A model generated the notes under the pieces. The model saw only the letters and a program-made list of their open reading frames with translations. It ran no database searches and was not told where the DNA came from. The translations under genes were made by a program, and so were the position numbers. Shown here in pieces: positions 1-9,635 of a DNA stretch of 64,000 nucleotides (within the stretch, counting starts at the first letter, position 1; each line of letters begins with the position of its first letter). The DNA lies in the NCBI RefSeq assembly GCF_014644435.1, contig NZ_BMKR01000026.1, forward strand, positions 32,947-96,946, read 5' to 3'. This DNA is from Paenibacillus albidus (lineage in GTDB: Bacteria; Bacillota; Bacilli; Paenibacillales; Paenibacillaceae).

Positions 1-1
1 G

Positions 2-1291
2 TCTCTCATCATGATGTTCAAAACGAATGTGATTATGACCATTACAGCGATTGTTGCCACTGTAATTGGCTTTGGCCTCATGGCGGCAATTATGAAAAAA
101 TCTCAAAAATATTTTCAAAGCCAGCAAGAATATTTAGGAAAAATCAATGGCCATGTAGAGGAAGTCTATTCAGGACATACTGTAGTGAAGGCCTACAATG
201 GCGAAGCGCAAATGCGTAGTACATTTGAATCCCTGAATATGAATCTAAAAGATAGTGCATTTAAAGCACAGTTCCTCTCCGGTCTCATGATGCCAATTAT
301 GATGTTTATAGGAAATCTTGGGTTTGTGGCCGTTTGTGTCGCAGGGGCTGTACTTGCTATGAACGGGACGATATCCTTTGGGGTTATTGTGGCCTTCATC
401 CTGTATGTCCGTTACTTTACACAGCCGCTCTCACAGATTGCGCAAGCCGCACAAAGTTTACAATCGGCGTCCGCGGCAAGCAAACGTATCTTTGAATTCC
501 TGGAAGCTGATGAAATGGACAATGAGAGCCATAAGGAAAGGCACCTTGAAACCGCTGCGGGTAAAGTGAAATTTGAACATGTGAAATTTGCTTATGAGAA
601 TTCAGACCAGCTTATTATTAAAGATTTCTCTACCGAGGTTGAGCCTGGGCAAAAAATCGCTATAGTCGGTCCAACCGGCGCAGGGAAAACAACGCTTGTA
701 AACCTTCTAATCCGGTTTAATGAAATAAAGGGCGGGGAAATTTATATTGATGGTACCCCGATCAGCAGTTTAACCAGAGAAAACATCCATGATTTATTCT
801 GTATGGTTCTGCAGGACACCTGGCTTTTTGAGGGTACTATCAGGGAAAACTTAGTGTACAACAAAACGGGCGTAACCGATAAAGAAATCGAAGAGGCTTG
901 TAAGTCAGTGGGCTTGCACCATTTCATACAGACCTTGAGTGCCGGATACGATACCGTGCTAAACGACAAAGTCAATTTATCTACCGGGCAAAAGCAACAG
1001 CTTACGATCGCCCGCGCGATGCTCAAGGATGCGCCGATGCTCATCCTCGATGAAGCAACAAGCTCGGTCGATACAAGAACGGAACTGTTGATTCAGCAGG
1101 CGATGGATAAGCTCATGGAAGGAAGAACCTCCTTCGTGATTGCACATAGACTCTCAACAATTAAGAATGCCGATGTGATTCTGGTTCTGAAGGATGGCGA
1201 TATCTTGGAAAGCGGCAGCCATCATGAACTGCTTGCCAAAAATGGCTTCTATGCGGAGCTTTACAATAGCCAATTCGAACAAGCATCTTAA
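2..1291 (+). CDS. ABC exporter, fused membrane and ATPase domains (5' end outside window)
   Basis: The reading frame is already open at the first bases, so this is the 3' part of a gene that starts outside the window. The first ~160 codons encode the last membrane helices and intracellular loops of an exporter-type transmembrane domain. The ATPase follows, with Walker A GPTGAGKTT, Walker B MLILDEATSSVD and the H-loop region IAHRLST. The signature is LSTGQ rather than LSGGQ, which occurs in one half of some heterodimeric exporters, so a partner half-transporter may lie upstream. The family pumps drugs, lipids or peptides; nothing here fixes the substrate. Base composition is more AT-rich than in the following genes. 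Confidence 0.93.
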   Translation, partial: SLIMMFKTNVIMTITAIVATVIGFGLMAAIMKKSQKYFQSQQEYLGKINGHVEEVYSGHTVVKAYNGEAQMRSTFESLNMNLKDSAFKAQFLSGLMMPIMMFIGNLGFVAVCVAGAVLAMNGTISFGVIVAFILYVRYFTQPLSQIAQAAQSLQSASAASKRIFEFLEADEMDNESHKERHLETAAGKVKFEHVKFAYENSDQLIIKDFSTEVEPGQKIAIVGPTGAGKTTLVNLLIRFNEIKGGEIYIDGTPISSLTRENIHDLFCMVLQDTWLFEGTIRENLVYNKTGVTDKEIEEACKSVGLHHFIQTLSAGYDTVLNDKVNLSTGQKQQLTIARAMLKDAPMLILDEATSSVDTRTELLIQQAMDKLMEGRTSFVIAHRLSTIKNADVILVLKDGDILESGSHHELLAKNGFYAELYNSQFEQAS

Positions 1292-1330
1292 ACCGATTAT
1301 TTCATCACTTATGGTTCAGCACATACGAAG

Positions 1331-1370
1331 GGGGTGTCCCAAGCCATAAAACGGCTGCTTGGGACACCCC
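1331..1370. terminator. Hairpin between convergent genes
   Basis: Perfect 14-bp arms (GGGGTGTCCCAAGC and its complement) flank a 12-base loop. The hairpin lies between the ends of the ABC exporter and the beta-helix protein. There is no strong T-run on either side, so it may act as a bidirectional terminator or only protect 3' ends. Confidence 0.6.
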
Positions 1371-1378
1371 TCGCTAGT

Positions 1379-4300
1379 TTAGTCTTGCTCCTCCGCCCTT
1401 TGCAGAATATCGCCCGCATTCCGCAGCAGATAGGAGGCGGCTTCCGCCTGGATATGCTTGCCGCTTTGCGCTTGAACCTGATGAAGGAACGCTTCCACTT
1501 GACCCTTATCCAGTTTCATAAGCAGACTGTTCGCAATTCCGTGGTTGTCTATCCAGGACTTCTCCCTGAACAGGTTGACGAGTGCCTTCAGCGAGCTGAC
1601 ATCGGCATACGTTGAGAAGGTCACTGTGCTCTCCTGCGTATTCCCCGCGCCGTCGCTGACGGTTACGGCGAAGTTGTGGGAGCCGGGGTTCAGTGTATAC
1701 AGCGGAACCGGCGTTCCCGGTTCTACGGCTTGCTCATCCAGCCGGGCAACGGTCTTGCCGGAATCCACCCCGGACATCGCATCAACGGCTGTCCACAGCA
1801 GTGTCAGGGTTTCCGTGCCCGTATAGGCTCTGGCGCCCGGCTCTGTAACGGATAGCTCAGGGGCGCTGCTATCCAGCTTGAAACTCAAGGTTTGAGTCTC
1901 CTCCCTGTTTCCGGCCGAGTCAACAGAACGGTAGGCTACCGAATAATGGCCGTCCTGGCTGAAAGTCACAGGTCCCTGGTAAGGCAGCCATGTCTCTCCG
2001 CCATTCGTGCTATATACAGTGTCCGTTACACCGGTACCCGAATCAGTGGCACTCAACTGAACCGTAACGGGGTGAGTATACCAGCCGTCCAAACCGTCAG
2101 GCAGCGCCGGGGTCGTGGCGGCCGTAGTTACGGGTGCGGCCTCATCAATCCGTGAGAACTTGACGTTATCGATCCATAATTCACTGAAACCGCCGACATA
2201 GAATCCAACCGTTCCTGTTGGATGATGTTGGGGATCGGAACCCGCAAGCTTCAGTTCATCGTTCACATAGACGCGGATACTGGTGCCGTCGGCCAGGATA
2301 CGAAGGTTGTATTCCGTATTTGGCTGCAAATCCATAGCGGGAATGTTCTTCGTCTGCAGCACCGCCCAAGTCGGGCTGTAGAGAATCCACTGTGAGGTGC
2401 CGTCCGCCAATTTCTTGTACGCGATCTTGCCGGAGGTGCCGGAGGCGGAACGGTCATACACATAGAATGTACCCAGATCCGGCATCACGGCAGGTGTTCT
2501 CAGCTTGAAGGTCAGATCGTAGTCCGTAAACAGCTTCGGATGAAGCGCGGAAGCGCCCTTCAGAATTCTGTACATTTTGTTCCCGTTCACAGTCGTGATG
2601 CTGCGGTTCGGATCCACCGGCCAGCCGTTCGCTCCCGAATCGTAATCTGTGTAGTGAAGGACATCCGAAACCTGGATGGTGACAGAGGCCGTGGCTGCCG
2701 GGTTGGCCACGGAGGTGACAGTGACCACGGTCTCCCCTTTGGAGAGCGCCGTAACCGTTCCGTTCTCATCGACAGAGGCAATCTCCGGATGTGTGGACTC
2801 CCAGACCACGTCACGGTTCAAGGCATCCGAGGGGTCGAACTGGACCTGCAGCGGCTGCTGCTCATCTAACACCATGTTGATGCTGCTCTTATCCAGCAGC
2901 AGACCGGCCACATCTGTTGTCGGTACCGTGAATTTAATATCGTCGAACAAGAGATAATCAAAGCCCCCGGCATAGAATCCGACTTTGCCGGAAGGATTAA
3001 AGGTCGGATCACTGGCTTTCAGCTTGAGTTTGCCATCGGCGTAGACGCTGATCTCCTTCCCCTTGACGATGATCTTCATGTTGTAGACGGTATCCGGCAG
3101 CAGGTCCTGAGTGGCCAGCATATTCTGCTTAACCGTACCCCAGGCCGCATTATAGAGAATCCACGAAGACGTTCCGTCGGCATACTTCTTGTACCCGATC
3201 CGGCCTCCGCTGCCGGCCGGGTTCAGCCGGTCGAACACATAGAGAGTGGCCAATTCCGGAATCGCCGGGGGGGTCTTCAGCTTGAAGGTCAATTCGTAAT
3301 TGCTGAAGTCGTTCTCATTCAGCGTTGTCGCCCCTTTGAGCAGCTTATACATGTGGTTGCCGCCCTCAACCTCCACAATGCTCCGGTTCGCATCGCTCGG
3401 CCAGCCGTTCCGGCCGTTCTCGAAATTCGTATCCTCCATAATCCCGTCGCCGACCTCGACTGTTACCTGGACTTCGTCCCTCAAAAGCGGGTTCTCCGCA
3501 GAGACCGCCGTGACGACCGCGTTCCCCAGATTAACCCCCTTCAGCTTGCCGTCCGCATCCACTTTTACCACGGAGGGGTCGCTTGAGGTATACTCCAGTT
3601 TATTATTGGTGGCGTTCCACGGAAGAACCGCCGAGTACAGAGTATGCGATTTCCCAATACCGAGGGTAATGGCATCCTCATAGAGCACGACTCCTTGGAC
3701 CGGGATTACATCCGGTGCCAGATAAGGGCCGGCTTTGCCTGTGATTCCCATCTCGCTAAAGGGAACCGACTGGAAGCCAGGGATCTGTGCGAACACCTCG
3801 GCATCCGCCTTCAGATTCAGATCGCCGCCCGCCAGATTCACGAACCCCGGATCTCTTTCTGTTACCCAGTTGTTCGCGTATTGAACGAGATTCAACTTAT
3901 CGTAAGCTCCATTCGCATTCGTTGTGCTGCTTCTCGTCTTGGTCGGATTATAGATGACATTGTTCTGGAACGTGTTTGTGTCAGGATAATACCGGTTCTC
4001 TGTAAAGAAGTCCGCCAGCTCCGGGTATTTGGCCAGATGCGGCATCCCGACGAAGTTGTTGTATTTCTCGAACAAAGCATGCCACGGCTGCATGTAGTTT
4101 TTGGAGATTTGCTGCTCCGGTCCGTCGCCCAAGTACATATCCGAGTAATCATAAGGAACCTTGGCGTCGATAAAAAGATTGTTCCGGGTGCGGATATGCG
4201 CACCTCCGTTGTTCAGAACGGCCGAATTGCCCATCTTGTAGAAAATATTTTCTTCAATCGTAATTCCCATCGTGAAGTTGTCCGGATATACGCCCTGCAC

Positions 4301-5905
4301 CCCGGCTTTGCCTTCCCCGATGTGATGGAAGTAATTCCTCCGGATTACCGAACCCCGCTCCTGCGGCGCAGCGCCCAGATTCATATAGATGGCCCCGAGA
4401 TCCGAGAACGTTTTGCAGACATCATAGATGTCATTGTACTCCACAAGATGGTCGTTGCCGAAGATCAGGATACCGGGATGCGGGGCATCATGAATTTCAT
4501 TGTGGGAGATGCGGTTCCCTGCTCCCGTCAGAATCACAGCGGGGTTATAGGCTTTATGGTAATAGGCAAAGTCATGGATGTGGCTGTTCTCCACCACATT
4601 GTTGCCTGGCGTAAGCGTCAGTCTGTCTCCGCCGTTCAGGATGACTCCCGTTCCCCCGACATGATGAATATGCGAGCTGACGACGGCATGGTTCACCCCG
4701 GACGCCTTGGCGAAGTCGTCGTATAACCAGCGGCTCTGGGTATTGATCCGCACACCTCCTTCGGTGAAATTGCGGATCTCGCAATGCACCAGCCGGATAT
4801 GGCTGCCGCCCATGATGACCGCTCCTGAATCCCGTCCGTTCTCCAGAATCAGGTCCTCGAAGGTTACATACGACGTATTGAGGGTATTGATCATGGGGGT
4901 CTTCAGCATGGACACGGTAATTTCCGGATGATCCGCCTGGAAAGCGGCCGTCGGCATGAAATACAGGATCCCTTGGCTCCGGTCAATATAATACTCCCCC
5001 GGCATGTCGATCTCTTCCAGCAAGTTCTGGGCGAAATGGAAGTCCGGGTACCAGTTTTTAAAAATACCGCTCATTTCCCCGTAAGCTAACGTGATAGACT
5101 TGTTCTGCGTATCAATCGAAGCGACTTTGTTGTATGACCATTCCCAGCTGTAGCCGAAGATCCCGTCAAGCCAAATATCATCAGCCTGGGTCCAGAGTTC
5201 AGGCCGTTCATAGGTGTAGGTGAAGGTGCCTCCCCGGGTCTGCAGATCGGGGTCCTTGCGGGTGGGTCCGGCGTCCAGGATATTCCCCATCTGGACCGTA
5301 CCCTTATTCGGCCATCTGGCAAGGGTCATGCCTTCCCCTTCGAGATACAGCTCCATGGGGGGAGTCTGGCTGACATCGTTGGCTTTGTAGTAGCCATGAC
5401 GGCTCATGACTCCATAATCGGCAATGCCGTGTCCCATGAGGTCCACCTGCAGAACTTTGGATCTTGCATCGGTGCTGATGATCCGGTTCAGAACCGATTC
5501 GTCTGTCACCGGGGAGAACCAGTCCTTCTCCAGTTCCCGGCCGCCGTTCAGCCGCACCGATTCACCCGGATAAGCCCGGTAGAGGATCGGTTTGTCAGCC
5601 GTCCCCGAATCCTGTTCCTCCAGCAGGAAACTTCCGGTCCGGTTGTATATGCCGCCCCTTAGGTAAACCGTAATTCCGCCGTCAGGCAACCCCGTGGTCT
5701 GCTTCAGCTGACGGATGGTGTCTCTGGCTTTTTCCAGGGTAAGGAAAGGAGCCTCCTTTGTCCCCATATTGGAATCGCTTCCACTTTCAGATATATAATA
5801 GACTGCTTCGGAACTTTGTGACTCCTCTGCTTGGATCGCCGCCGCCGGGAAACATCCTACTATCAAGACAATGATCGATAAGACAATGAACATTCTTCTT
5901 TTCAT
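1379..5905 (-). CDS. Secreted 1508-aa beta-helix protein with Ig-like, LamG-like and FIMAH modules
   Basis: A signal peptide (about residues 1-26) leads into a right-handed parallel beta-helix region (about 35-700), the fold of polysaccharide lyases and glycosidases; it is rich in short N/G/H turns such as HNEIH and ENSHIHD. After it come a Big_2 Ig-like domain (735-815), a LamG-like sandwich (822-990), a second Big_2 (990-1080), a second LamG-like module (1085-1245), two further Ig-like sandwiches (1255-1440) and a C-terminal FIMAH domain (1440-1508). The Big_2 plus LamG pair is clearly an internal duplication. The gene ends the binding-protein/permease operon, so it probably attacks a polymer whose fragments that transporter imports. 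The substrate cannot be read from the sequence. The start is the ATG of MKRRMF, which has a good signal peptide. Confidence 0.9.
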   Translation of the reverse strand: MKRRMFIVLSIIVLIVGCFPAAAIQAEESQSSEAVYYISESGSDSNMGTKEAPFLTLEKARDTIRQLKQTTGLPDGGITVYLRGGIYNRTGSFLLEEQDSGTADKPILYRAYPGESVRLNGGRELEKDWFSPVTDESVLNRIISTDARSKVLQVDLMGHGIADYGVMSRHGYYKANDVSQTPPMELYLEGEGMTLARWPNKGTVQMGNILDAGPTRKDPDLQTRGGTFTYTYERPELWTQADDIWLDGIFGYSWEWSYNKVASIDTQNKSITLAYGEMSGIFKNWYPDFHFAQNLLEEIDMPGEYYIDRSQGILYFMPTAAFQADHPEITVSMLKTPMINTLNTSYVTFEDLILENGRDSGAVIMGGSHIRLVHCEIRNFTEGGVRINTQSRWLYDDFAKASGVNHAVVSSHIHHVGGTGVILNGGDRLTLTPGNNVVENSHIHDFAYYHKAYNPAVILTGAGNRISHNEIHDAPHPGILIFGNDHLVEYNDIYDVCKTFSDLGAIYMNLGAAPQERGSVIRRNYFHHIGEGKAGVQGVYPDNFTMGITIEENIFYKMGNSAVLNNGGAHIRTRNNLFIDAKVPYDYSDMYLGDGPEQQISKNYMQPWHALFEKYNNFVGMPHLAKYPELADFFTENRYYPDTNTFQNNVIYNPTKTRSSTTNANGAYDKLNLVQYANNWVTERDPGFVNLAGGDLNLKADAEVFAQIPGFQSVPFSEMGITGKAGPYLAPDVIPVQGVVLYEDAITLGIGKSHTLYSAVLPWNATNNKLEYTSSDPSVVKVDADGKLKGVNLGNAVVTAVSAENPLLRDEVQVTVEVGDGIMEDTNFENGRNGWPSDANRSIVEVEGGNHMYKLLKGATTLNENDFSNYELTFKLKTPPAIPELATLYVFDRLNPAGSGGRIGYKKYADGTSSWILYNAAWGTVKQNMLATQDLLPDTVYNMKIIVKGKEISVYADGKLKLKASDPTFNPSGKVGFYAGGFDYLLFDDIKFTVPTTDVAGLLLDKSSINMVLDEQQPLQVQFDPSDALNRDVVWESTHPEIASVDENGTVTALSKGETVVTVTSVANPAATASVTIQVSDVLHYTDYDSGANGWPVDPNRSITTVNGNKMYRILKGASALHPKLFTDYDLTFKLRTPAVMPDLGTFYVYDRSASGTSGKIAYKKLADGTSQWILYSPTWAVLQTKNIPAMDLQPNTEYNLRILADGTSIRVYVNDELKLAGSDPQHHPTGTVGFYVGGFSELWIDNVKFSRIDEAAPVTTAATTPALPDGLDGWYTHPVTVQLSATDSGTGVTDTVYSTNGGETWLPYQGPVTFSQDGHYSVAYRSVDSAGNREETQTLSFKLDSSAPELSVTEPGARAYTGTETLTLLWTAVDAMSGVDSGKTVARLDEQAVEPGTPVPLYTLNPGSHNFAVTVSDGAGNTQESTVTFSTYADVSSLKALVNLFREKSWIDNHGIANSLLMKLDKGQVEAFLHQVQAQSGKHIQAEAASYLLRNAGDILQRAEEQD

Positions 5906-5968
5906 TTTATTGTAAAGCCTCCTTATCGATTGGAGTATCTGAAAGGGACCAACGAGGCTCCCCGGAGC

Positions 5969-6838
5969 TTACCCTTTCACCGATCCGATCATCGTTCCTT
6001 TCTCAAAGTACTTCAGCAAAAAAGGATACAGGACGAGCACAGGCAAAGAGCATACGATCACCGACGCCATCTTCAGGCTCTCCGGCGCGGGAGGCGTCAG
6101 ATTCGTTGCCGTAGTGAACGGGTCCAGTTTGTTCTCAATGAGAATCTGCCGGACGACCTGCTGCAGCACGAACTTCGATTGGTCGGTGACATACAGCAGA
6201 TTATCCATGAACGCGTTGATATGGTGCACCAGCGACCAGAGTCCGATCGTCACCAGGGACGGGATCGAGAGCGGCAGCACAATGCGGAACAAAATCCGCA
6301 GGTCCCTGGCTCCGTCAATGCGGGCTGCTTCGATCAGTGCATCCGGAATGGAGCGGAAGAACGAGAGCATGACCAGAACCTGAAAGGCGTTAGCTGCTGA
6401 CGGCAGCACATAAACCCAGCGTGAATTCAGCAGGTGCAGTTCCTTCATCAGCAGATAATTCGGCACGATGCCCCCGTCGAAGATCATGGTGAACAACAGA
6501 AGCAGCACCAGGACGCGTTTCATGGGAAAATCGGGACGCGACAGCGGATAAGCAGCGCAGACGGTGACCAGCAGCGTCAAGATCGTTCCCACCACCATGC
6601 GGAACAGCGTATTCGCATAGCCTGACCAGATGAACGGATACTCCAGCAGCTCCCGGTAAGCCCCCCATTCAAAGTCGAGCGGGACAAAATGGAATCCGCT
6701 CCGGAGCGCCTCCCCGCGTGCACTGAAGGACACCTCCGTTACATGGATGAACGGATATACAACGATGAGCGCAAGCAACGATAAGACAAGGTAGATGATA
6801 AAGGGGGCAATAAGATCCTGCCATTTTTTGGCCTTCAT
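5969..6838 (-). CDS. Sugar ABC transporter permease, YtcP/LplC type
   Basis: A 289-residue inner-membrane permease with about six helices. It carries the EAA loop that contacts the ATPase (EAARIDGARDLRILF) and the family ending EKGTMIGSVKG. It follows the LplB-type permease after a gap of about 20 bases and precedes the beta-helix gene. No ATPase gene lies in the operon; this family normally borrows a shared MsmX-type ATPase encoded elsewhere. Likely substrate: oligosaccharides released by the secreted protein encoded next to it (inference). Confidence 0.93.
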   Translation of the reverse strand: MKAKKWQDLIAPFIIYLVLSLLALIVVYPFIHVTEVSFSARGEALRSGFHFVPLDFEWGAYRELLEYPFIWSGYANTLFRMVVGTILTLLVTVCAAYPLSRPDFPMKRVLVLLLLFTMIFDGGIVPNYLLMKELHLLNSRWVYVLPSAANAFQVLVMLSFFRSIPDALIEAARIDGARDLRILFRIVLPLSIPSLVTIGLWSLVHHINAFMDNLLYVTDQSKFVLQQVVRQILIENKLDPFTTATNLTPPAPESLKMASVIVCSLPVLVLYPFLLKYFEKGTMIGSVKG

Positions 6839-6857
6839 GACTGACTTCCTCCTACTT

Positions 6858-7757
6858 CTACCATAACCCGTTCTCCCCCCGGCTCAGCTTTCTCACCGTC
6901 AGATTGGCACCCAGAATGAGCAGAAGTCCCACGAGCGACTTGAACAGGCCGATCGCTGCCGTATAGCTGTACTGGAACTGCTGCAGACCGACCCGGTAGA
7001 CGTAAGTATCGATGACGTCCCCCGTTTCATAGGTGACCGGATTAAGCAGATTTATGATTTGTTCAAAATTTGCACTTAAGAAACCGCCGAGACTGAGGAT
7101 GAACATGATCGCCACGGTAGGCATGATTGAAGGAATATTAATCCGGAGGATCCGTTGCCAGCGGTTCGCTCCGTCAATGATGGCCGATTCCTGCATCTCC
7201 GGATTAATTCCCGACAAAGCGGCGAAATAGATGATCGAACCCCAGCCCAGATCCTTCAGAATAGCGGAGGCCACGATAATGCTCCGGAAATATTCCTTTT
7301 TGCCCATGTAGAAGACGGGTTCCGCCCCAAACCAGCCCACGATTTCGGCCACAACCCCGGTAGTCGGTGATAGAAAATAGATGATAAGACCCGACATGAT
7401 TACCCAGGATACGAAATGGGGCAAATACATCGTCGTCTGAACAAATTTCTGGAAGAAGCGGGACCGGACTTCATTCAGCAAAAGTGCCAGAATGATCGGA
7501 GCGGGAAAAGCAAAAATCAGCAGATAAAAGTTCAGGAGCAAGGTATTTTTTAGCAGACGATAAAAATCTCCATTCTGAAACAGCTCTTGAAAGTGCTGGA
7601 GCCCGACCCACGGACTCCCCCATATTCCGTCCACCACCCGGAAATCCTTAAAGGCAATAATCACGCCGTACAGCGGACCGTATTTAAAGATGAAGAAAAA
7701 GACAAAGGAAAACAGAAACAACGCCATTAGCTCTCCATGCTTGCTTATGATCTTCAT
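6858..7757 (-). CDS. Sugar ABC transporter permease, LplB type
   Basis: A 299-residue membrane permease with the N-terminal LplB signature KYGPLYGVIIAFKDF and an EAA loop (ESAIIDGANRWQRIL). Its start overlaps the stop of the binding-protein gene by four bases (ATGA), indicating translational coupling. It would form the heterodimeric pore with the YtcP-type subunit encoded immediately downstream. Confidence 0.93.
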   Translation of the reverse strand: MKIISKHGELMALFLFSFVFFFIFKYGPLYGVIIAFKDFRVVDGIWGSPWVGLQHFQELFQNGDFYRLLKNTLLLNFYLLIFAFPAPIILALLLNEVRSRFFQKFVQTTMYLPHFVSWVIMSGLIIYFLSPTTGVVAEIVGWFGAEPVFYMGKKEYFRSIIVASAILKDLGWGSIIYFAALSGINPEMQESAIIDGANRWQRILRINIPSIMPTVAIMFILSLGGFLSANFEQIINLLNPVTYETGDVIDTYVYRVGLQQFQYSYTAAIGLFKSLVGLLLILGANLTVRKLSRGENGLW

Positions 7758-9325
7758 GATTTACTGAATTGAGCCTGGTACATCTCATTGGCTTCTTTGG
7801 TTAGTTCGTCACCGCCTCCGGCCTTCCACTCTGCAACGAATTTATCAAAATCTTCAAGCGGAATTTCTCCACTGATGATTTGGGCAAAATATTTCTGCAT
7901 CAGCGAAGTCAAGTCGCTTTTGTATTTCCCGTCCGAAGGCAGTGCCGAGAAGAACAGCGCATCCGTCAACCTTGGAGCGGATGAATAGGTTCGGATCGCT
8001 TCATTTAAATCCGGATTGGAGTACTTCTGACGGTACGCTTGCGTCGTGATGTTGCCGAGCGAGAAGAGCCGGACGCCATCCTGATCACGCGCTTCCTGCT
8101 TCTCGAAGCCAGCCATAAACTCGGTGGCTCCGGCGGTCGCCCCGCTCTCCGTGAAGTCCCAATGGGTCCCCTTCACCCCGAGGTTGGTCATGTTGATGGT
8201 CTCCTCATCACTGCTTTGTGCCCTTAGTATCTCGAACAGCTTTTCGAGTTTCTCCGGCTGGTCCTGCACTTTGCTGCTGATGACAACAAAGTTGCTCTTC
8301 ACTCCCCAATCCCAGGAACCGTCGCCGCCCGGGCCTTTCGGATTCCTCGCAAATACCAGCTCCGAATCGGGATTCAAGGCTTTCATTTCCGTCACGGTCG
8401 CCGATTCCGGGAGCGCGCCCTTGGCAATCTGCTCCTCGATGACGCCGATCCGGTTATTGTAGAGCTTCTTGCGGTATGAATCCTGCGTATCGGTAATGAA
8501 TTCAGGGTCAATCACCCCGTCGGCATACCACTGCCGGAGTTTGGCCAGCGCTTCCTTCGTCTCCGGCATGATGGAGCCGTTCATGATTTCCCCGTTCTTC
8601 TCATGCCACATGGTCGGCTGCACGCCGAATGCACCGAAGATGGAATAGAAGCCGGATGACCAGGTGGACGTTGCTGTACCCGTCAAGCCGTAGGTATCTT
8701 TTTTGCCATTGCCGTCAGGGTCCTTCTGTGCGAATGCATAGACGGCCTGCTCGAACTCCTCCAGCGTCTCGGGAGCTTTCGTTATGCCAACACGGTCCAG
8801 CCAATCCTTGCGCCACAGCATCGCCAGATCATACGGCTTCAGGTCGATAAACATAGGGATGGCCCATAGCTTATCGTCGTAAGTCACTGTTTGGAACAGC
8901 GCACTGTTTTTTTCAATATCCTTATAATACTCAGGCATTTTTTCCTTCAGCAGGTTCGGATCAAGGTTCATCAGGACGCCCTGGTTCTGATACGCCGCCA
9001 CATTGGCAGGATCGCCCAGCATGAAGATGTCCGGTATTTCTCCGGAGGCGATGCTGGCATCGGTCACTTTCACCGGCTTGATCTTTACATTGAATTTCTC
9101 TTCAAGCCACTTTTGGACCGGGGAGTCTGCCACCACTCCGGTAGCCTGAAAGTGGACGCCCCATGTAATTTCCACCGGACTTGTTGCTGATTTGCCGGAG
9201 TCAGTGCTTGTGCCGGCATCCGGTGCAGCCGTGTTGTTCCCTCCGTTGCCGCAGCCGGCGAGCAGGCCTGCTGCTACAATGGCCGGCAGAATGGCATTCG
9301 CTACTTTCTTAAGTTTAATCCACAC
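7754..9325 (-). CDS. Extracellular solute-binding lipoprotein, LplA family
   Basis: A 523-residue binding protein with a lipoprotein signal (LAGC, Cys25) followed by a Gly/Asn/Thr/Ser-rich linker. The start is a GTG (MWIKLKK) preceded by AAGGGGAGA at good spacing. The family captures oligosaccharides outside the membrane and hands them to LplB/YtcP permeases, here encoded directly downstream. It is divergent from the AraC sensor-regulator gene, the usual arrangement for regulator and target in Paenibacillus. Confidence 0.92.
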   Translation of the reverse strand: MWIKLKKVANAILPAIVAAGLLAGCGNGGNNTAAPDAGTSTDSGKSATSPVEITWGVHFQATGVVADSPVQKWLEEKFNVKIKPVKVTDASIASGEIPDIFMLGDPANVAAYQNQGVLMNLDPNLLKEKMPEYYKDIEKNSALFQTVTYDDKLWAIPMFIDLKPYDLAMLWRKDWLDRVGITKAPETLEEFEQAVYAFAQKDPDGNGKKDTYGLTGTATSTWSSGFYSIFGAFGVQPTMWHEKNGEIMNGSIMPETKEALAKLRQWYADGVIDPEFITDTQDSYRKKLYNNRIGVIEEQIAKGALPESATVTEMKALNPDSELVFARNPKGPGGDGSWDWGVKSNFVVISSKVQDQPEKLEKLFEILRAQSSDEETINMTNLGVKGTHWDFTESGATAGATEFMAGFEKQEARDQDGVRLFSLGNITTQAYRQKYSNPDLNEAIRTYSSAPRLTDALFFSALPSDGKYKSDLTSLMQKYFAQIISGEIPLEDFDKFVAEWKAGGGDELTKEANEMYQAQFSKS

Positions 9326-9551
9326 AAGAATCTCCCCTTACTTGAAACTGTATGTTGGACCGCATCCTGACTTTGGCTCCCGGCCGGGTTATGGGAGCGG
9401 TTACAACTTTTACGATAGCTTTCTACAGCAAGCCGCACAATCCTTTCTTTCCATTCTTTTTTATGTTTTTGGCCACTTCAGCCGTTTGGACCGGATTATG
9501 TTTTTCTTTTTTTTGTATGTTTTTCGGGCTTTCCCTTCCCGGAAGACCCAA

Positions 9552-9563
9552 CTGTGATATAAT
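9552..9563 (+). promoter_or_regulatory. Extended -10 promoter for the AraC sensor-regulator
   Basis: The bases TGTGATATAAT form an extended -10 box ending at 9563, about 70 bases before the start codon. The -35 region is poor (C/T-rich), consistent with an activator-dependent or extended -10 promoter. Confidence 0.4.
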
Positions 9564-9635
9564 CCCTCTATTGATGCGTCGTGTTCGCCGCCTGGATATG
9601 TAAGCGCAACCATATTGAGAAGTGGAGTGAATACC

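Noticed and set aside
3644..4726. 360-codon open frame on the plus strand
   Set aside because: It lies antisense inside the beta-helix gene, has no ribosome site and no recognisable family; high-GC genes often leave such shadows.
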